A stretch of 64,000 nt of DNA from Cellulomonas sp. KRMCY2 (GTDB taxonomy: Bacteria > Actinomycetota > Actinomycetes > Actinomycetales > Cellulomonadaceae): positions 4,216,001-4,280,000 of the forward strand of contig NZ_JAGF01000001.1 of NCBI RefSeq assembly GCF_000526515.1. The letters are read 5' to 3'. The notes below the pieces were generated by a model. It was not told where the DNA came from and did no database searches. It saw nothing but the letters and a program-made list of their open reading frames with translations. The translations under genes were made by a program, and so were the position numbers. Below, one piece after another: positions 30,511-40,092 of the stretch. The number at the start of each line of letters is the position of its first letter. The first letter of the stretch is position 1.

Positions 30511-31665
30511 ATGACCCTTTCACGCGCTCCCCGACCCGACCCCCGCACCGGGCGCACCACGGTGCACGGCAGCCGCCACCGTGGCCTCGTCGTGCTGCTC
30601 GCGCTCGTCGTCGCGGCCACGGCCACCGGCTGCGGGCTGCGCCTGCAGACCCCGCCACCCGCCCCGCTCGTGCCCGACGAGGTGGAGGTCGTGCGGCAGC
30701 GCGCGACGGCGGACGCTGTCGCGCTCGAGGTGCTGGCCACGTCCGCCGCAGGTCACACGACCGATGCGACGGTCGCGGCACTGCTCGGCACGGTCACCGA
30801 CGTCTGCGAGCAGCACCTCGTGGCCCTCGGCGGCATCTACGAGCCGACGCCGGAGGCCACCGCCGCTACCGCACCGGCCACTGCCGCACCCGACGGCACG
30901 GTGCCCGAAGACGCACCCGACGGCACGGTGCCCGAAGACGCAGTGACGGACGACACGGTGCCCGGTGCGGCTCCCACCCCCGACCCGAGCCCGAGCCCAG
31001 CCCAGGCCGACGCCGTCGACCCCGCGGCCGTGGTGGCCCTGCTCGTCGAGACGGCAGCGAGCGCCCAGGCCGACGCCGCCGCCGTTCCCGACGGTCCGCT
31101 GGCCCGCCTGCTCGCGTCGGTCGCGACCGCCCGGATGCTCGTCGCCGACGCCCTGCGCGTCGCTGCCGGGCTACCGCTCGACGGGCTCGACCCGGCCCTC
31201 ACCGCACCCTTCGAGGTCCCGGACACCGTCCCCGGCGTCCCGGCGACCGCCCTGGTGACCCTCGTGCAGTCCGAGGACGCCATCGGGATGGCGTGGGAGA
31301 TCGCCGCAGCCCGGACGGCGGACGACCCCCGGGCGTACGCCGAGCAGCGCGCCGAGCAGCACCGCGAGCGGGCGCAGCACTGGGCCGAGCTGGGTGCGGT
31401 GCAGGGCACCGGCCTCGACCCACGACGCAGCAGCTACGCACTGCCGGCCGCGCTCACGGCCACGGCATCCGATCCGGCAGCCGTCACCACGGCCCTGGCC
31501 GACCTCGAGGTCCAGCTCGCGCAGAGCTACGCATCGCTCGTCGCCGCGGCGGACCCGGACGGGCGCTCGGCCCTGGTCGACGCGCTGCGCGACGCATCCC
31601 GGGCCTCGACCCGGTTGACCGGGGTGATCCCGGCCTTCCCCGGGCTGCCCGAGCACGCGGCCTGA
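30511..31665 (+). CDS. DUF4439 ferritin-like lipoprotein
   Basis: Exported protein of unknown function, 384 residues. After a basic start there is a hydrophobic signal ending in a lipobox-like ATATGC at about residues 36-41, then a variable Pro/Asp/Thr-rich linker with a duplicated nine-residue unit (DGTVPEDAP type), and a C-terminal DUF4439 four-helix domain (SEDAIGMAWEIAAAR, then EQHRERAQHWAELGAVQ) that resembles ferritin folds. It is divergent from rimP, a recurrent actinobacterial neighbour. No clear ribosome site; CAGGAT lies 14 nt before the ATG. Confidence 0.85.
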   Translation: MTLSRAPRPDPRTGRTTVHGSRHRGLVVLLALVVAATATGCGLRLQTPPPAPLVPDEVEVVRQRATADAVALEVLATSAAGHTTDATVAALLGTVTDVCEQHLVALGGIYEPTPEATAATAPATAAPDGTVPEDAPDGTVPEDAVTDDTVPGAAPTPDPSPSPAQADAVDPAAVVALLVETAASAQADAAAVPDGPLARLLASVATARMLVADALRVAAGLPLDGLDPALTAPFEVPDTVPGVPATALVTLVQSEDAIGMAWEIAAARTADDPRAYAEQRAEQHRERAQHWAELGAVQGTGLDPRRSSYALPAALTATASDPAAVTTALADLEVQLAQSYASLVAAADPDGRSALVDALRDASRASTRLTGVIPAFPGLPEHAA

Positions 31666-31712
31666 CCAGCCGCCCGCCGCCCCTGCCGGGCGCCGGGCGG
31701 CTCCGTCAGGCC
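31659..31712. terminator. Bidirectional terminator between convergent genes
   Basis: GGCCTGAC (31659-31666) pairs with GTCAGGCC (31705-31712), enclosing AGCCGCCCG/CGGGCGGCT. The stem arms contain the stop codons of both the DUF4439 gene and proS. Confidence 0.7.
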
Positions 31713-33517
31713 TCGAGCAGCTCGGCGACGATGCCGCCGATCCGGGCGGCCGCATCGGCGACCGGCACCTGCTCGGCGGCCGGCCGCTCCCCCGCGGGCA
31801 GCCCGGCGTCCGCAGGCCGGCGCAGCCGCACCTCGACCACACCCTCGGCCAGCCCGCGCCCGACGACGACGATCACCGGGACGCCCAGCAGCTCGGCATC
31901 GGCGAACTTCACGCCGGGCGAGACCTTGAAGCGGTCGTCGTAGAGCACCTCGACGCGCTGGCCGTGCAGGTCGGCCGCGAGCTCCTCGCAGGCCGCGAAG
32001 ACCGCGGCGTCCTTCCCGGTCGCCACGATGTGCACCTGGGCGGGCGCCACCCCGATCGGCCAGGCCAGCCCGGCGTCGTCGTGGTTGGTCTCCGCGAGGG
32101 CCGCGACCGCACGCGACACGCCGATGCCGTAGGAGCCCATCGTGACGGTCACGGCCTTGCCGTTCTCGTTCAGCACCTTGAGCCCGAGCGCCTCGGCGTA
32201 CTTGCGGCCGAGCGCGAAGATGTGGCCGATCTCGATGCCACGGGCGAGCTCGAGCGGACCGGAGCCGTCGGGCGCCGGGTCCCCCGCCCGGACCTCGGCG
32301 GCCTCGACGGTGTCGTCCCCGACGAAGTCCCGACCGGCGACGAGGTCGAAGACGTGCCGGCCCGGGGCGTCGGCACCTGTGATCCAGCGGGTGCCGTCCA
32401 CGATGCGCGGGTCGAGCAGGTACCGGACGGCGTCGGGCCGACCGGTGTTGGCCCGGCCGAGGGCACCGGGGCCGATGTACCCCTTGACGAGCTCGGGGTG
32501 CCGGGCGAAGTCGGCGTCACCGGCCGCCTCGACGGCGGCAGGGGCGAGGGCGGCCTCGAGGCGCTTGAGGTCCACCTCGCGGTCCCCCGGCAGGCCGATG
32601 GCGACCAGCTCGCGCTCACCGTCCGGGTGGTCGAGCGCGACGACGACGTTCTTGAGCGTGTCCGCGGCCGTCCACGGCCGGTCCGGACGGGCGAACTGCT
32701 CGTTGGCCCGCGCGACGAGCGTGCTGATCGTCGGGGTGTCGGGCGTGTCCTCCACGTGCGCCGCCGGGGCTTCGCCGTACGGGACCGCGGCCGGGACCTG
32801 GGTGGTGACCGCCTCGACGTTGGCGGCGTACCCGCCGGCCGACCGGACGAAGGTGTCCTCGCCGATCGGGGTCGGCATGAGGAACTCCTCGCTGCGCGAG
32901 CCGCCCATCGCCCCGGACACGGCCGAGACCACGACGAAGTCCATCCCGAGCCGGGTGAAGATCCGCTGGTAGGCCTCGCGCTGCCGCAGGTAGGCAGCCT
33001 CGAGCCCGGCGTCGTCGACGTCGAAGGAGTACGCGTCCTTCATGATGAACTCACGGCCGCGCAGGAGCCCGGCCCGCGGGCGGGCCTCGTCGCGGTACTT
33101 CGTCTGGATCTGGTACAGCGCGAGCGGCAGGTCCTTGTACGAGGAGTACAGGTCCTTGACCAGGAGGGTGAACACCTCCTCGTGGGTCGGCGCGAGCAGG
33201 TACTCCGCCTCCCGGCGATCCTTGACCCGGAACACGTTCGGCCCGTACTCGGTCCAGCGACCGGTCGCCTCATAGGGCTCACGGGGCAGCAGCGCCGGGA
33301 AGTGCACCTCCTGGGCGCCGATGGCGTCCATCTCCTCGCGGACCACGCGCTCGACCTTGGCCAGGACCCGCAGACCGAGCGGCAGCCAGGTGTAGATCCC
33401 CGGGGCGGCGCGGCGGATGTACCCCGCGCGAACCAGGAGCCGGTGGCTCGGCACCTCGGCGTCGACGGGGTCCTCGCGCAGGGTCCGCAGGAACAGGGTG
33501 GACATCCTCAGCAGCAT
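31706..33517 (-). CDS. proS: Prolyl-tRNA synthetase (bacterial type with editing insert)
   Basis: Charges tRNA-Pro. The 603-residue class II synthetase has motif 1 near [14 protein letters not shown], motif 2 with [20 protein letters not shown], a central INS editing domain for mischarged Ala-tRNA-Pro (about residues 230-400), motif 3 with [13 protein letters not shown], and an anticodon-binding domain at the C-terminus. ATG at 33517 ([16 protein letters not shown]) is chosen over 33505; TAGGCT lies 13 nt before it. It is divergent from the DNA glycosylase gene. Confidence 0.97.
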   Translation of the reverse strand: MLLRMSTLFLRTLREDPVDAEVPSHRLLVRAGYIRRAAPGIYTWLPLGLRVLAKVERVVREEMDAIGAQEVHFPALLPREPYEATGRWTEYGPNVFRVKDRREAEYLLAPTHEEVFTLLVKDLYSSYKDLPLALYQIQTKYRDEARPRAGLLRGREFIMKDAYSFDVDDAGLEAAYLRQREAYQRIFTRLGMDFVVVSAVSGAMGGSRSEEFLMPTPIGEDTFVRSAGGYAANVEAVTTQVPAAVPYGEAPAAHVEDTPDTPTISTLVARANEQFARPDRPWTAADTLKNVVVALDHPDGERELVAIGLPGDREVDLKRLEAALAPAAVEAAGDADFARHPELVKGYIGPGALGRANTGRPDAVRYLLDPRIVDGTRWITGADAPGRHVFDLVAGRDFVGDDTVEAAEVRAGDPAPDGSGPLELARGIEIGHIFALGRKYAEALGLKVLNENGKAVTVTMGSYGIGVSRAVAALAETNHDDAGLAWPIGVAPAQVHIVATGKDAAVFAACEELAADLHGQRVEVLYDDRFKVSPGVKFADAELLGVPVIVVVGRGLAEGVVEVRLRRPADAGLPAGERPAAEQVPVADAAARIGGIVAELLEA

Positions 33518-33613
33518 GCGGGCCAGCCTAGTGGCGGGTGCGCACCCGGTCGGAGCACGCCCGATCTGCCGGCCGGCCTGCCGCTGCGGGCGATCGTGGG
33601 CCACCATGGATCG

Positions 33614-34477
33614 GTGCCCGAGCTGCCGGAGGTCGAGGCGCTCGTCCAGTTCCTGGGCGAGCGGGCGACCGGCCATGTCATCGCGCAGGTCTCGATCGGG
33701 GCGATCAGCGCCCTCAAGACCTTCTCCCCCGCCGCGTCCGACCTGGTCGGCCGGACCGTGACCGGCACGCAGCGGCACGGCAAGTGGATCGATCTCGCCA
33801 CCGATCCGGGGCCGCACCTGGTGGTCCACCTCGCCCGCGCGGGCTGGCTCCGCTGGTACGAGCAGGCACCGACGACGCCCGTGCGCCCGGGCCGTTCCCC
33901 GCTCGCGCTGCGCGTCCTGCTCGACGACGGCTCGGGCTTCGACCTCACCGAGGCCGGCACCCGCAAACGGCTCGCCGTGCACGTGGTGGCCGACCCGCGG
34001 GACGTCGCGATGGTCGCGTCGCTCGGCGTCGACCCGCTCGCACCGGAGTTCACCGTCGAGCGGCTCGGTGAGCTCGCGGCAGCCCGCAACCAGCAGGTCA
34101 AGGGGCTGCTCCGCGACCAGCGGCAGATCGCGGGCATCGGCAACGCCTACTCCGACGAGATCCTGCACGCAGCCCGGATGAGCCCGTACGCGCAGACCCG
34201 GTCCCTGCTGCCCGCCGACGTCGCCCGTCTGCACGCGACGACCCGCGAGACGCTGCGCCAGGCGCTGGCCGTCTCGAGCGGACGTCCTGCCGCCGAGCTC
34301 AAGGACACGAAGCGACGCACCCTGCAGGTGCACGGGCGCGCCGGCCTGCCGTGCCCGGTGTGCTCGGACACGGTGCGCGAGGTGTCGTTCGCCGACTCGG
34401 CGCTCCAGTACTGCCCGACCTGCCAGACCGGCGGACGGATCCTGGCCGACCGCCGGACGTCCAAGTTCCTGAAGTAG
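33614..34477 (+). CDS. Fpg/Nei-family DNA glycosylase/AP lyase
   Basis: Base-excision repair enzyme removing oxidised bases. The 287-residue protein begins (M)PELPEVEAL, so after Met removal the catalytic Pro and Glu are in place. It also has the helix-two-turn-helix region [20 protein letters not shown] and a C-terminal zinc finger (CPVC...CPTC) ending [15 protein letters not shown]. The 5' region differs from canonical MutM ([13 protein letters not shown]), placing it in the actinobacterial Fpg-like group, so substrate preference is uncertain. GTG at 33614 is fixed by the catalytic proline; CACCAT lies 12 nt upstream. Confidence 0.92.
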   Translation: MPELPEVEALVQFLGERATGHVIAQVSIGAISALKTFSPAASDLVGRTVTGTQRHGKWIDLATDPGPHLVVHLARAGWLRWYEQAPTTPVRPGRSPLALRVLLDDGSGFDLTEAGTRKRLAVHVVADPRDVAMVASLGVDPLAPEFTVERLGELAAARNQQVKGLLRDQRQIAGIGNAYSDEILHAARMSPYAQTRSLLPADVARLHATTRETLRQALAVSSGRPAAELKDTKRRTLQVHGRAGLPCPVCSDTVREVSFADSALQYCPTCQTGGRILADRRTSKFLK

Positions 34478-34539
34478 CGCCCATTGTCGAACGCGTGTGC
34501 GGGAGTCGCCGTGCCCTCGGATCAGTCCTCGGAGCTCGG

Positions 34540-35526
34540 ATGAAGATCACGGTCCTGTCCGGCGGCGTCGGCGGCGCTCGGTTCACCCGCGGGCTCCTCG
34601 CCCTGCTGGCCGAGCGCCTGCCCGACGGCGCAGGCGGCACGTCTGCCGAGGTGACGGTGGTCGCCAACACCGGCGACGACATGTGGCTGCACGGTGTGCG
34701 GGTCTGCCCGGACCTCGACACCCTGATGTACACGCTCGGCGGCGCGGTGCACGAAGGGCAGGGCTGGGGGCGGCGCGACGAGACGAGCAGGGTCAGCGCG
34801 GACCTGGCCGGCTACGGACTGGGGTGGGAGTGGTTCACGCTCGGCGATCTCGACCTCGCGACGCACCTGGCCCGCACGGAGCTGCTGCGCCGCGGGCTGC
34901 CGCTGTCGGCGGTGACGGCCCGGCTCGCGCAGCGGTGGCGTCCCGGCGTGCGGCTGCTGCCGATGTCCGACGAGGAGGTCGAGACCCACGTCGAGCTCGC
35001 CGACGGCCGGCGGGTCCACTTCGAGGAGTGGTGGGTGCGCGAGCACGCGGCCTCTCCGGCGCGGCGCTTCGTGCAGGTCGGGCTCGAGGCCGCCGAGCCC
35101 GCGCCGGGCGTGCTCGATGCGCTGCGGAACACCGACGTCGTCGTGATGCCTCCGTCCAACCCGGTCGTCTCGGTCGGCACGATCCTCGCGGTCCCCGGTG
35201 TGCGCGACGCGCTGCGGGAGACCTCGGCGCCGGTGGTCGGCGTCAGCCCGATCCTCGGCGGCGCGCCGGTGCGAGGTATGGCCGACGCCTGCCTGGCAGC
35301 GATCGGCGTCGAGACCAGCGCGGAAGCCGTGGCCAGGCACTACGGCCGGCGGGCCGACGGCGGGGTGCTCGACGCATGGCTGGTCGACACCGTCGACGCC
35401 GCCGCCGTGGCCGACCTGCGCGCCGACGGCTGGACGGCGGGGGCGGCGCCGACGCTGATGTCGGACGTGCCGACCACCGCGGCGATCGCCGCCGAGGCCC
35501 TCAGGCTCGTCGACCGGCTGCCCTGA
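34540..35526 (+). CDS. cofD: 2-phospho-L-lactate (phosphoenolpyruvyl) transferase, F420 synthesis
   Basis: Joins the activated guanylyl compound made by CofC/FbiD to 7,8-didemethyl-8-hydroxy-5-deazariboflavin (Fo), forming F420-0 or its dehydro form; called fbiA in mycobacteria. The 328-residue protein has [32 protein letters not shown], the [15 protein letters not shown] loop and [20 protein letters not shown] at 34540 follows GGAGCTCGG. Its last 26 bp overlap the convergent cofC. The glutamate ligase fbiB/cofE and the Fo synthase are not in the window. Confidence 0.95.
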   Translation: MKITVLSGGVGGARFTRGLLALLAERLPDGAGGTSAEVTVVANTGDDMWLHGVRVCPDLDTLMYTLGGAVHEGQGWGRRDETSRVSADLAGYGLGWEWFTLGDLDLATHLARTELLRRGLPLSAVTARLAQRWRPGVRLLPMSDEEVETHVELADGRRVHFEEWWVREHAASPARRFVQVGLEAAEPAPGVLDALRNTDVVVMPPSNPVVSVGTILAVPGVRDALRETSAPVVGVSPILGGAPVRGMADACLAAIGVETSAEAVARHYGRRADGGVLDAWLVDTVDAAAVADLRADGWTAGAAPTLMSDVPTTAAIAAEALRLVDRLP

Positions 35527-36241
35527 CCGGTCCGTCGCCGCCGGCGAACAGGCGATCGAGCACCCGGGCGGTGCGCGGACCCGGACGGAGCGCCCGCAGC
35601 GCGTCGAGGTCGGCGGGCACGTCGACGTCGTGACGCAGTGTCGACTCCACCGCGACGTCGAGCCGGACGTACCCGAGCGCCGCGTGTGCCGCCGCCGAGC
35701 CGGTGCCGAACCGGGAGGCGAACGGTACCCCGCCGCCGACGGTGAGCACGGTGGTGCCCGTGCCGTCGGCGTCGGCGACCATGGCCCGCGCGTGCGGCCA
35801 GGCGGCGTCCAGCGCCGCCATCAGGTCGTCGGGACGCAGGGCCGGCAGGTCGCCGAGCAGCACGCCGACGGGTGCCGCCAGGGCGCTCGAACGGGCCACC
35901 GCCACACCCGCCGCCGCTGCCGCGTCCAGCCCCGACGGCGCCCCCGCGCGCGAGGGCTCGTCGACGACCTGCACCGCCGCGACGCTCGCGGACCCCGGTG
36001 CCCGCCGCGCCACCCGCCCCGGAGTCCGGCCGATGGTGGGCGCTTGCCGTGCCACGACCTCGTCGGCCGTGACGACCACGACCTGGGCGACCACCGCGCA
36101 AGCCGTCGCCGCAGAGATCGTGTCCAGGGCCATCGCCCGCACGAGCGCCGCTCGAGCGCGCTCGTCGAGCACGCCACCCAGCCTGGTCTTGCCCACCGCG
36201 GCGTCCTTCACCGGGACGACCACCGACCACAGCCTGAGCAC
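35501..36241 (-). CDS. cofC: 2-phospholactate/phosphoenolpyruvate guanylyltransferase, F420 synthesis
   Basis: Activates phosphoenolpyruvate (mycobacterial FbiD) or 2-phospholactate with GTP to feed CofD. The 246-residue nucleotidyltransferase has VVVPVKDAAVGKTRL at the start, the GLDAAAAAGVA helix, GVLLGDLPALRPDDL with the metal-binding Asp, and GTTVLTVG followed by FASRFGTGSAAAH. GTG at 36241 is preceded by TAGGGT with a six-nt gap, a leaderless arrangement. The gene faces cofD tail-to-tail, so the two F420 genes are not in one operon despite acting in sequence. Confidence 0.93.
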   Translation of the reverse strand: MLRLWSVVVPVKDAAVGKTRLGGVLDERARAALVRAMALDTISAATACAVVAQVVVVTADEVVARQAPTIGRTPGRVARRAPGSASVAAVQVVDEPSRAGAPSGLDAAAAAGVAVARSSALAAPVGVLLGDLPALRPDDLMAALDAAWPHARAMVADADGTGTTVLTVGGGVPFASRFGTGSAAAHAALGYVRLDVAVESTLRHDVDVPADLDALRALRPGPRTARVLDRLFAGGDGPVRAAGRRA

Positions 36242-36247
36242 CCACCC

Positions 36248-36253
36248 ACCCTA
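36248..36253 (-). promoter_or_regulatory. -10-like hexamer for leaderless cofC
   Basis: TAGGGT (minus sense) six nt before the GTG at 36241. Confidence 0.45.
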
Positions 36254-36336
36254 CGGTCGTCTCCCGAGGGGCCGCGCAGCTCACTGCGAGATCAGGTCGA
36301 CGAGGTCCTCGACCGACGCCTGCGGCGTCGCTCCGG

Positions 36337-37212
36337 TCAGAACAGGACGGTGGCGTACGTGCCCACCCGGCGGAAGCCGACCCGGGCGTAGGCGGCCAGT
36401 GCGCGGGTGTTGTAGCCGTTGACGTACAGCGAGACGACCGGCGCGACGGTGCCCAGGGTCAGCGCGACGACGGCAGCCATCCCCTGGACGGACAGCCCGC
36501 GACCGCGACGACCCGGCTCGACCCACACCCCCTGGACCTGCGCGACGCCGGCACCGACCGCTCCGAGCTCGGCCTTGAAGACCACCTCCGGCCCCGACGC
36601 GCCGCGGTCGATCCGGACGAAGGAGCGCCGCTCGCCGATCAGGGTCTTGACCCGCGCCTCGTAGGCGCCGGGCGCGCCCTGGAGCGGTGAGTACCCGACC
36701 TCTTCGACGAACATCTGCACGCAGGCCGGCAGGATCACGCCGAGCTCAGCCGGCTCGGCGAGCCGCACCGCAGGGTCCGGCGACACGGCAGACAGCCGGT
36801 CCGTCATGAGCGAGTGCTGGTCGGGCCGGACGTCCCGGGCCGGTCCCCAGGACGGCTCCAGCCGCTCCCACAGCCCGAGCACCTGCTCGGCACCCCCGAC
36901 GATCGACGAGCAGCGGCGACCCTGGCGCAGGGCGGTCTCGGCGAAGGCGTCGAGAGCGGCGTCGTCGTCCGGGGCGCAGACCGGCACCAGGTTGGCGCCG
37001 GCCCAGCACAACGCGCCGAGCTGGCCGTCCCGCTCGTACCCCCAGATCGTCGAGCCGGCACGGACGGCACCCGAGGCGAGGCTGGACTCGATGCGCGCTG
37101 CGGCGAGCACCGAGGCCACCGGGTCGATCGCGCACAGCCGCGCGGCGTCGCGAAGATCCACGTCGGTCGTCACCGATCGCGCTGTGCCGACCTCGGCACG
37201 CCAGCGTCCCAT
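36337..37212 (-). CDS. GNAT-family acetyltransferase with DUF4081 domain
   Basis: Acetyltransferase of unknown substrate that follows ispG in most actinobacteria. The 291-residue protein has an N-terminal DUF4081 region (DLRDAARLCAIDPVASVLAA) and a C-terminal GNAT domain with VQGVWVEPGRRGRGLSVQGM and LYVNGYNTRALAAYARVGFR. The ATG at 37212 is preferred to 37230 or 37281 because CACAAT lies 12 nt before it; the two longer forms have no ribosome site, and 37281 would overlap ispG. The gap to the ispG stop is 40 nt. Confidence 0.88.
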   Translation of the reverse strand: MGRWRAEVGTARSVTTDVDLRDAARLCAIDPVASVLAAARIESSLASGAVRAGSTIWGYERDGQLGALCWAGANLVPVCAPDDDAALDAFAETALRQGRRCSSIVGGAEQVLGLWERLEPSWGPARDVRPDQHSLMTDRLSAVSPDPAVRLAEPAELGVILPACVQMFVEEVGYSPLQGAPGAYEARVKTLIGERRSFVRIDRGASGPEVVFKAELGAVGAGVAQVQGVWVEPGRRGRGLSVQGMAAVVALTLGTVAPVVSLYVNGYNTRALAAYARVGFRRVGTYATVLF

Positions 37213-37252
37213 GAGGGGATTGTGCACCATGGCGGCCCGCCGACCGGTGGAG

Positions 37253-38407
37253 TCAGGAGATCGAGACGACCGGCGCGCCACCCTCCACCGGGGTCATGGT
37301 CTCGGCGATCCGCAGCGCCTCGGCGATCAGGGTCTCGACGATCTCGGACTCGGGGACGGTCTTGACGATCTCGCCCTTGACGAAGATCTGGCCCTTGCCG
37401 TTCCCGGAGGCGACGCCGAGGTCGGCTTCCCGCGCCTCACCCGGACCGTTGACGACGCAGCCCATGACAGCGACCCGCAGCGGCACCTCGAGGCCCTCGA
37501 GGCCCGCGGTGACGCGCTCCGCGAGCGAGTAGACGTCGACCTGGGCGCGTCCGCACGACGGGCACGAGACGATCTCGAGCTTGCGGGGCCGCAGGTTGAG
37601 CGACTGCAGGATCTGGATGCCGACCTTGACCTCTTCGACCGGCGGGGCCGACAGGGACACCCGGATCGTGTCCCCGATGCCCCGGCTCAGCAGTGCGCCG
37701 AAGGCCGTCGCGGACTTGATGGTGCCCTGGAACGCCGGTCCGGCCTCCGTGACACCCAGGTGCAGCGGCCAGTCGCCGCGCTCGGAGAGCATCTCGTAGG
37801 CGCGCACCATGATCACCGGGTCGTTGTGCTTGACCGAGATCTTGAAGTCGTGGAAGTCGTGCTCCTCGAACAGCGAGGCCTCCCAGACGGCGGACTCGAC
37901 GAGGGCCTCCGGGGTGGCCTTGCCGTACTTCTCGAGCAGCCGCCTGTCCAGGGAGCCCGCATTGACCCCGATCCGCAGCGAGACCCCGGCGTCGGCAGCC
38001 GCCTTCGCGATCGCCCCGACCTGGTCGTCGAACTTCCGGATGTTCCCGGGGTTGACGCGGACCGCAGCACAGCCCGCGTCGATCGCGGCGAAGACGTACT
38101 TCGGCTGGAAGTGGATGTCCGCGATGACCGGGATCTGGGACTTGCGCGCGATGATCGGCAGGGCGAGCGCGTCCTCCTCCGTCGGGCAGGCGACCCGCAC
38201 GATGTCGCACCCCGACGCCGTCAGCTCGGCGATCTGCTGGAGCGTCCCGTTGATGTCCGTCGTCTTCGTCGTGGTCATCGACTGGACCGACACGGGGGCG
38301 TCACCGCCGACCTCGAGCGACCCGACCTTGATCTTGCGCGTCGGGCGGCGTGCGGCGAGGACCGGCGGCGGGGCCTGCGGCATGCCGAGGCTGATGGGGA
38401 TGCTCAC
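37253..38407 (-). CDS. ispG: 4-hydroxy-3-methylbut-2-enyl-diphosphate synthase
   Basis: Iron-sulfur enzyme of the MEP isoprenoid pathway converting MEcPP to HMBPP. The 384-residue protein has [40 protein letters not shown], and the [4Fe-4S] cysteines in [13 protein letters not shown] and [14 protein letters not shown] at 38407 is supported by GATACT 12 nt upstream; the in-frame ATG at 38473 is too far out. It sits after rseP, matching the conserved dxr-rseP-ispG order, but dxr is 13.5 kb away here. Confidence 0.97.
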   Translation of the reverse strand: MSIPISLGMPQAPPPVLAARRPTRKIKVGSLEVGGDAPVSVQSMTTTKTTDINGTLQQIAELTASGCDIVRVACPTEEDALALPIIARKSQIPVIADIHFQPKYVFAAIDAGCAAVRVNPGNIRKFDDQVGAIAKAAADAGVSLRIGVNAGSLDRRLLEKYGKATPEALVESAVWEASLFEEHDFHDFKISVKHNDPVIMVRAYEMLSERGDWPLHLGVTEAGPAFQGTIKSATAFGALLSRGIGDTIRVSLSAPPVEEVKVGIQILQSLNLRPRKLEIVSCPSCGRAQVDVYSLAERVTAGLEGLEVPLRVAVMGCVVNGPGEAREADLGVASGNGKGQIFVKGEIVKTVPESEIVETLIAEALRIAETMTPVEGGAPVVSIS

Positions 38408-38413
38408 GGGCTC

Positions 38414-38419
38414 AGTATC
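38414..38419 (-). promoter_or_regulatory. -10-like hexamer for leaderless ispG
   Basis: GATACT (minus sense) six nt before the GTG at 38407. Confidence 0.5.
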
Positions 38420-38491
38420 CCCCAGCACGGCACACCCGCCCGCGCGCGGCTGCCCTCGGCACAGGATCACCACCGAACCTGCCCACGAGGC

Positions 38492-39814
38492 TCAGCCGAT
38501 CGTGACCGGCCGGACGATGTCCGCGTAGATCAGCAGGATGCCCATGAACGCCAGGACGAGGAACACCCCGTAGGCCAGCGGCATCATCCGCGCGACGTCA
38601 GCCGGTGCGGGCAGGGCCAGGCCGCGCACCCGGGCGACCTGCCGCTTGGCGCCCTCCCAGAGCGCGCCGGCGACATGGCCGCCGTCCAGCGGCAGGAGCG
38701 GGATGAGGTTGAACACGAAGAGCGCGATGTTCAGCGAGGCCAGCAGGCCGAGCATGCTCACGACCCGCTCGGCCGTGCCGAACCCCGGGGCGTCGACCGA
38801 GGCGATCTCGCCGGCGAACCGACCGACACCGACCACACCGACGACCGAGGACTGGTTGCGGTCCTCGAGTCCGAGGGTGGCCTGCACGACGTCGACGAGC
38901 TGCGCAGGGAGGGTCACGACGATCTTGGCGGTCTCCCACACGCCGGAGGCCGTCGTGGTCACGACCGCCGAGAGCGGCTGCCGCTCGAGAGCCTCCGTCG
39001 GTCCGACCCCCAGGTACCGGCCGGGCTCGGTCCGCACCTGGCCGTCCGCGTCCACGACCGCCTCGCCGTCCGCGTCCACGACCGGCCGCTGCGTGACGAC
39101 CGGCGTGATCGCCAGGGTCAGCTGCTCACCCGCGCGCTCGACGACGAGCGGGATGTCCGTACCGGCGGTGTCGCGGATCGCATCCTGGAAGTCCGCCCAC
39201 TGCGCGATCTGCACACCGCCGTAGGACAGCAGGACGTCGCCGGGCTCGAGCCCGGCGGCCGCGGCCGGGGTCGGCGGGTCGCTCGCGGTGCACGGTGCGT
39301 CGGCCGGCGCGTCGGTCGCCGGCACGCACTCGCCGACGAAGGAGACGGTCGTCGTCGCCCCGCCGGGGATGCCGAAGCCGACCAGGACGATGCCGAGCAG
39401 GACGAACGCGATCAGCAGGTTCATCACAGGGCCACCGAGCATCACGACGACCTTCTTCGGCGTGCTCAGCCGGTAGAACGCCCGGTGCTCCTCGCCCGGC
39501 AGGATCTCCTCGGAGCTCGCGTCCCGCGCCGCCTGGACCACCTCGCCGAACCGCCCGGCCCGTGGCTCGGCGCCGACGACCTCGGCGGACGGGTACATCC
39601 CGACGAGCCGCACGTAGCCGCCCAGCGGGATCGCCTTGACGCCGTACTCCGTCTCGCCCCGGGTCCGCGACCACAGGGTGGGACCGAAGCCGACCATGTA
39701 CTTGCTGACCCGGACCCCGAAGCGCTTGGCCGGCACCATGTGCCCGACCTCGTGCAGCGCGATCGACGCCAGCAGCCCGACCAGCAGCACGAGCAGTCCG
39801 ACCGCGTACGCCAT
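38492..39814 (-). CDS. rseP: Site-2 intramembrane metalloprotease (RseP/Rip1 type, M50)
   Basis: Cuts transmembrane anti-sigma factors and similar substrates inside the membrane. The 440-residue protein has the zinc motif HEVGH in the first helix (about residues 22-26), a PDZ domain in the middle (AAAAGLEPGDVLLSYGGVQI), further membrane helices, and the third zinc ligand in NLIPLLPLDGGH. ATG at 39814 follows GGAG; the open frame upstream to 39946 is Arg/Met-rich and unlikely to be coding. It is the usual partner between dxr and ispG. Confidence 0.95.
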   Translation of the reverse strand: MAYAVGLLVLLVGLLASIALHEVGHMVPAKRFGVRVSKYMVGFGPTLWSRTRGETEYGVKAIPLGGYVRLVGMYPSAEVVGAEPRAGRFGEVVQAARDASSEEILPGEEHRAFYRLSTPKKVVVMLGGPVMNLLIAFVLLGIVLVGFGIPGGATTTVSFVGECVPATDAPADAPCTASDPPTPAAAAGLEPGDVLLSYGGVQIAQWADFQDAIRDTAGTDIPLVVERAGEQLTLAITPVVTQRPVVDADGEAVVDADGQVRTEPGRYLGVGPTEALERQPLSAVVTTTASGVWETAKIVVTLPAQLVDVVQATLGLEDRNQSSVVGVVGVGRFAGEIASVDAPGFGTAERVVSMLGLLASLNIALFVFNLIPLLPLDGGHVAGALWEGAKRQVARVRGLALPAPADVARMMPLAYGVFLVLAFMGILLIYADIVRPVTIG

Positions 39815-40092
39815 GAGATCTCCGTCCCGATCCGCCGTCCCCGCCGAGGCACCCGCCACCGCGCGCACCATCATGCCTCGCCCCACCATCATCCCTCGAC
39901 CGCGCAACCGTCGCGCACGGCCCGGCGCACGGCCTCGCTCCGACACCCCGACCGACCGACGGTGGGGGCCGGATCCGGCCGGCGCCGGGACGTCACCGGT
40001 TCGTCGCCGGGTACTGCCTGAACAGCCCCGAGCGACGAAATACCTCGGTGCGGAACCGGACCTGCGGCTGATCTGCGCACTAGCATCACGTC
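39815..40092. other. Divergent intergenic region between rseP and gabT
   Basis: The largest gene-free gap (278 bp). It holds an imperfect direct repeat of CACCATCATNCCTCG (about 39867 and 39883) and, next to gabT, the TAGCAT hexamer. Otherwise G/C-rich with no RNA gene or terminator that I can see. It marks one boundary of the polyamine island. Confidence 0.5.
40081..40086 (+). promoter_or_regulatory. -10-like hexamer for leaderless gabT
   Basis: TAGCAT with six nt (cacgtc) to the ATG at 40093. No Shine-Dalgarno sequence is present. Confidence 0.5.
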
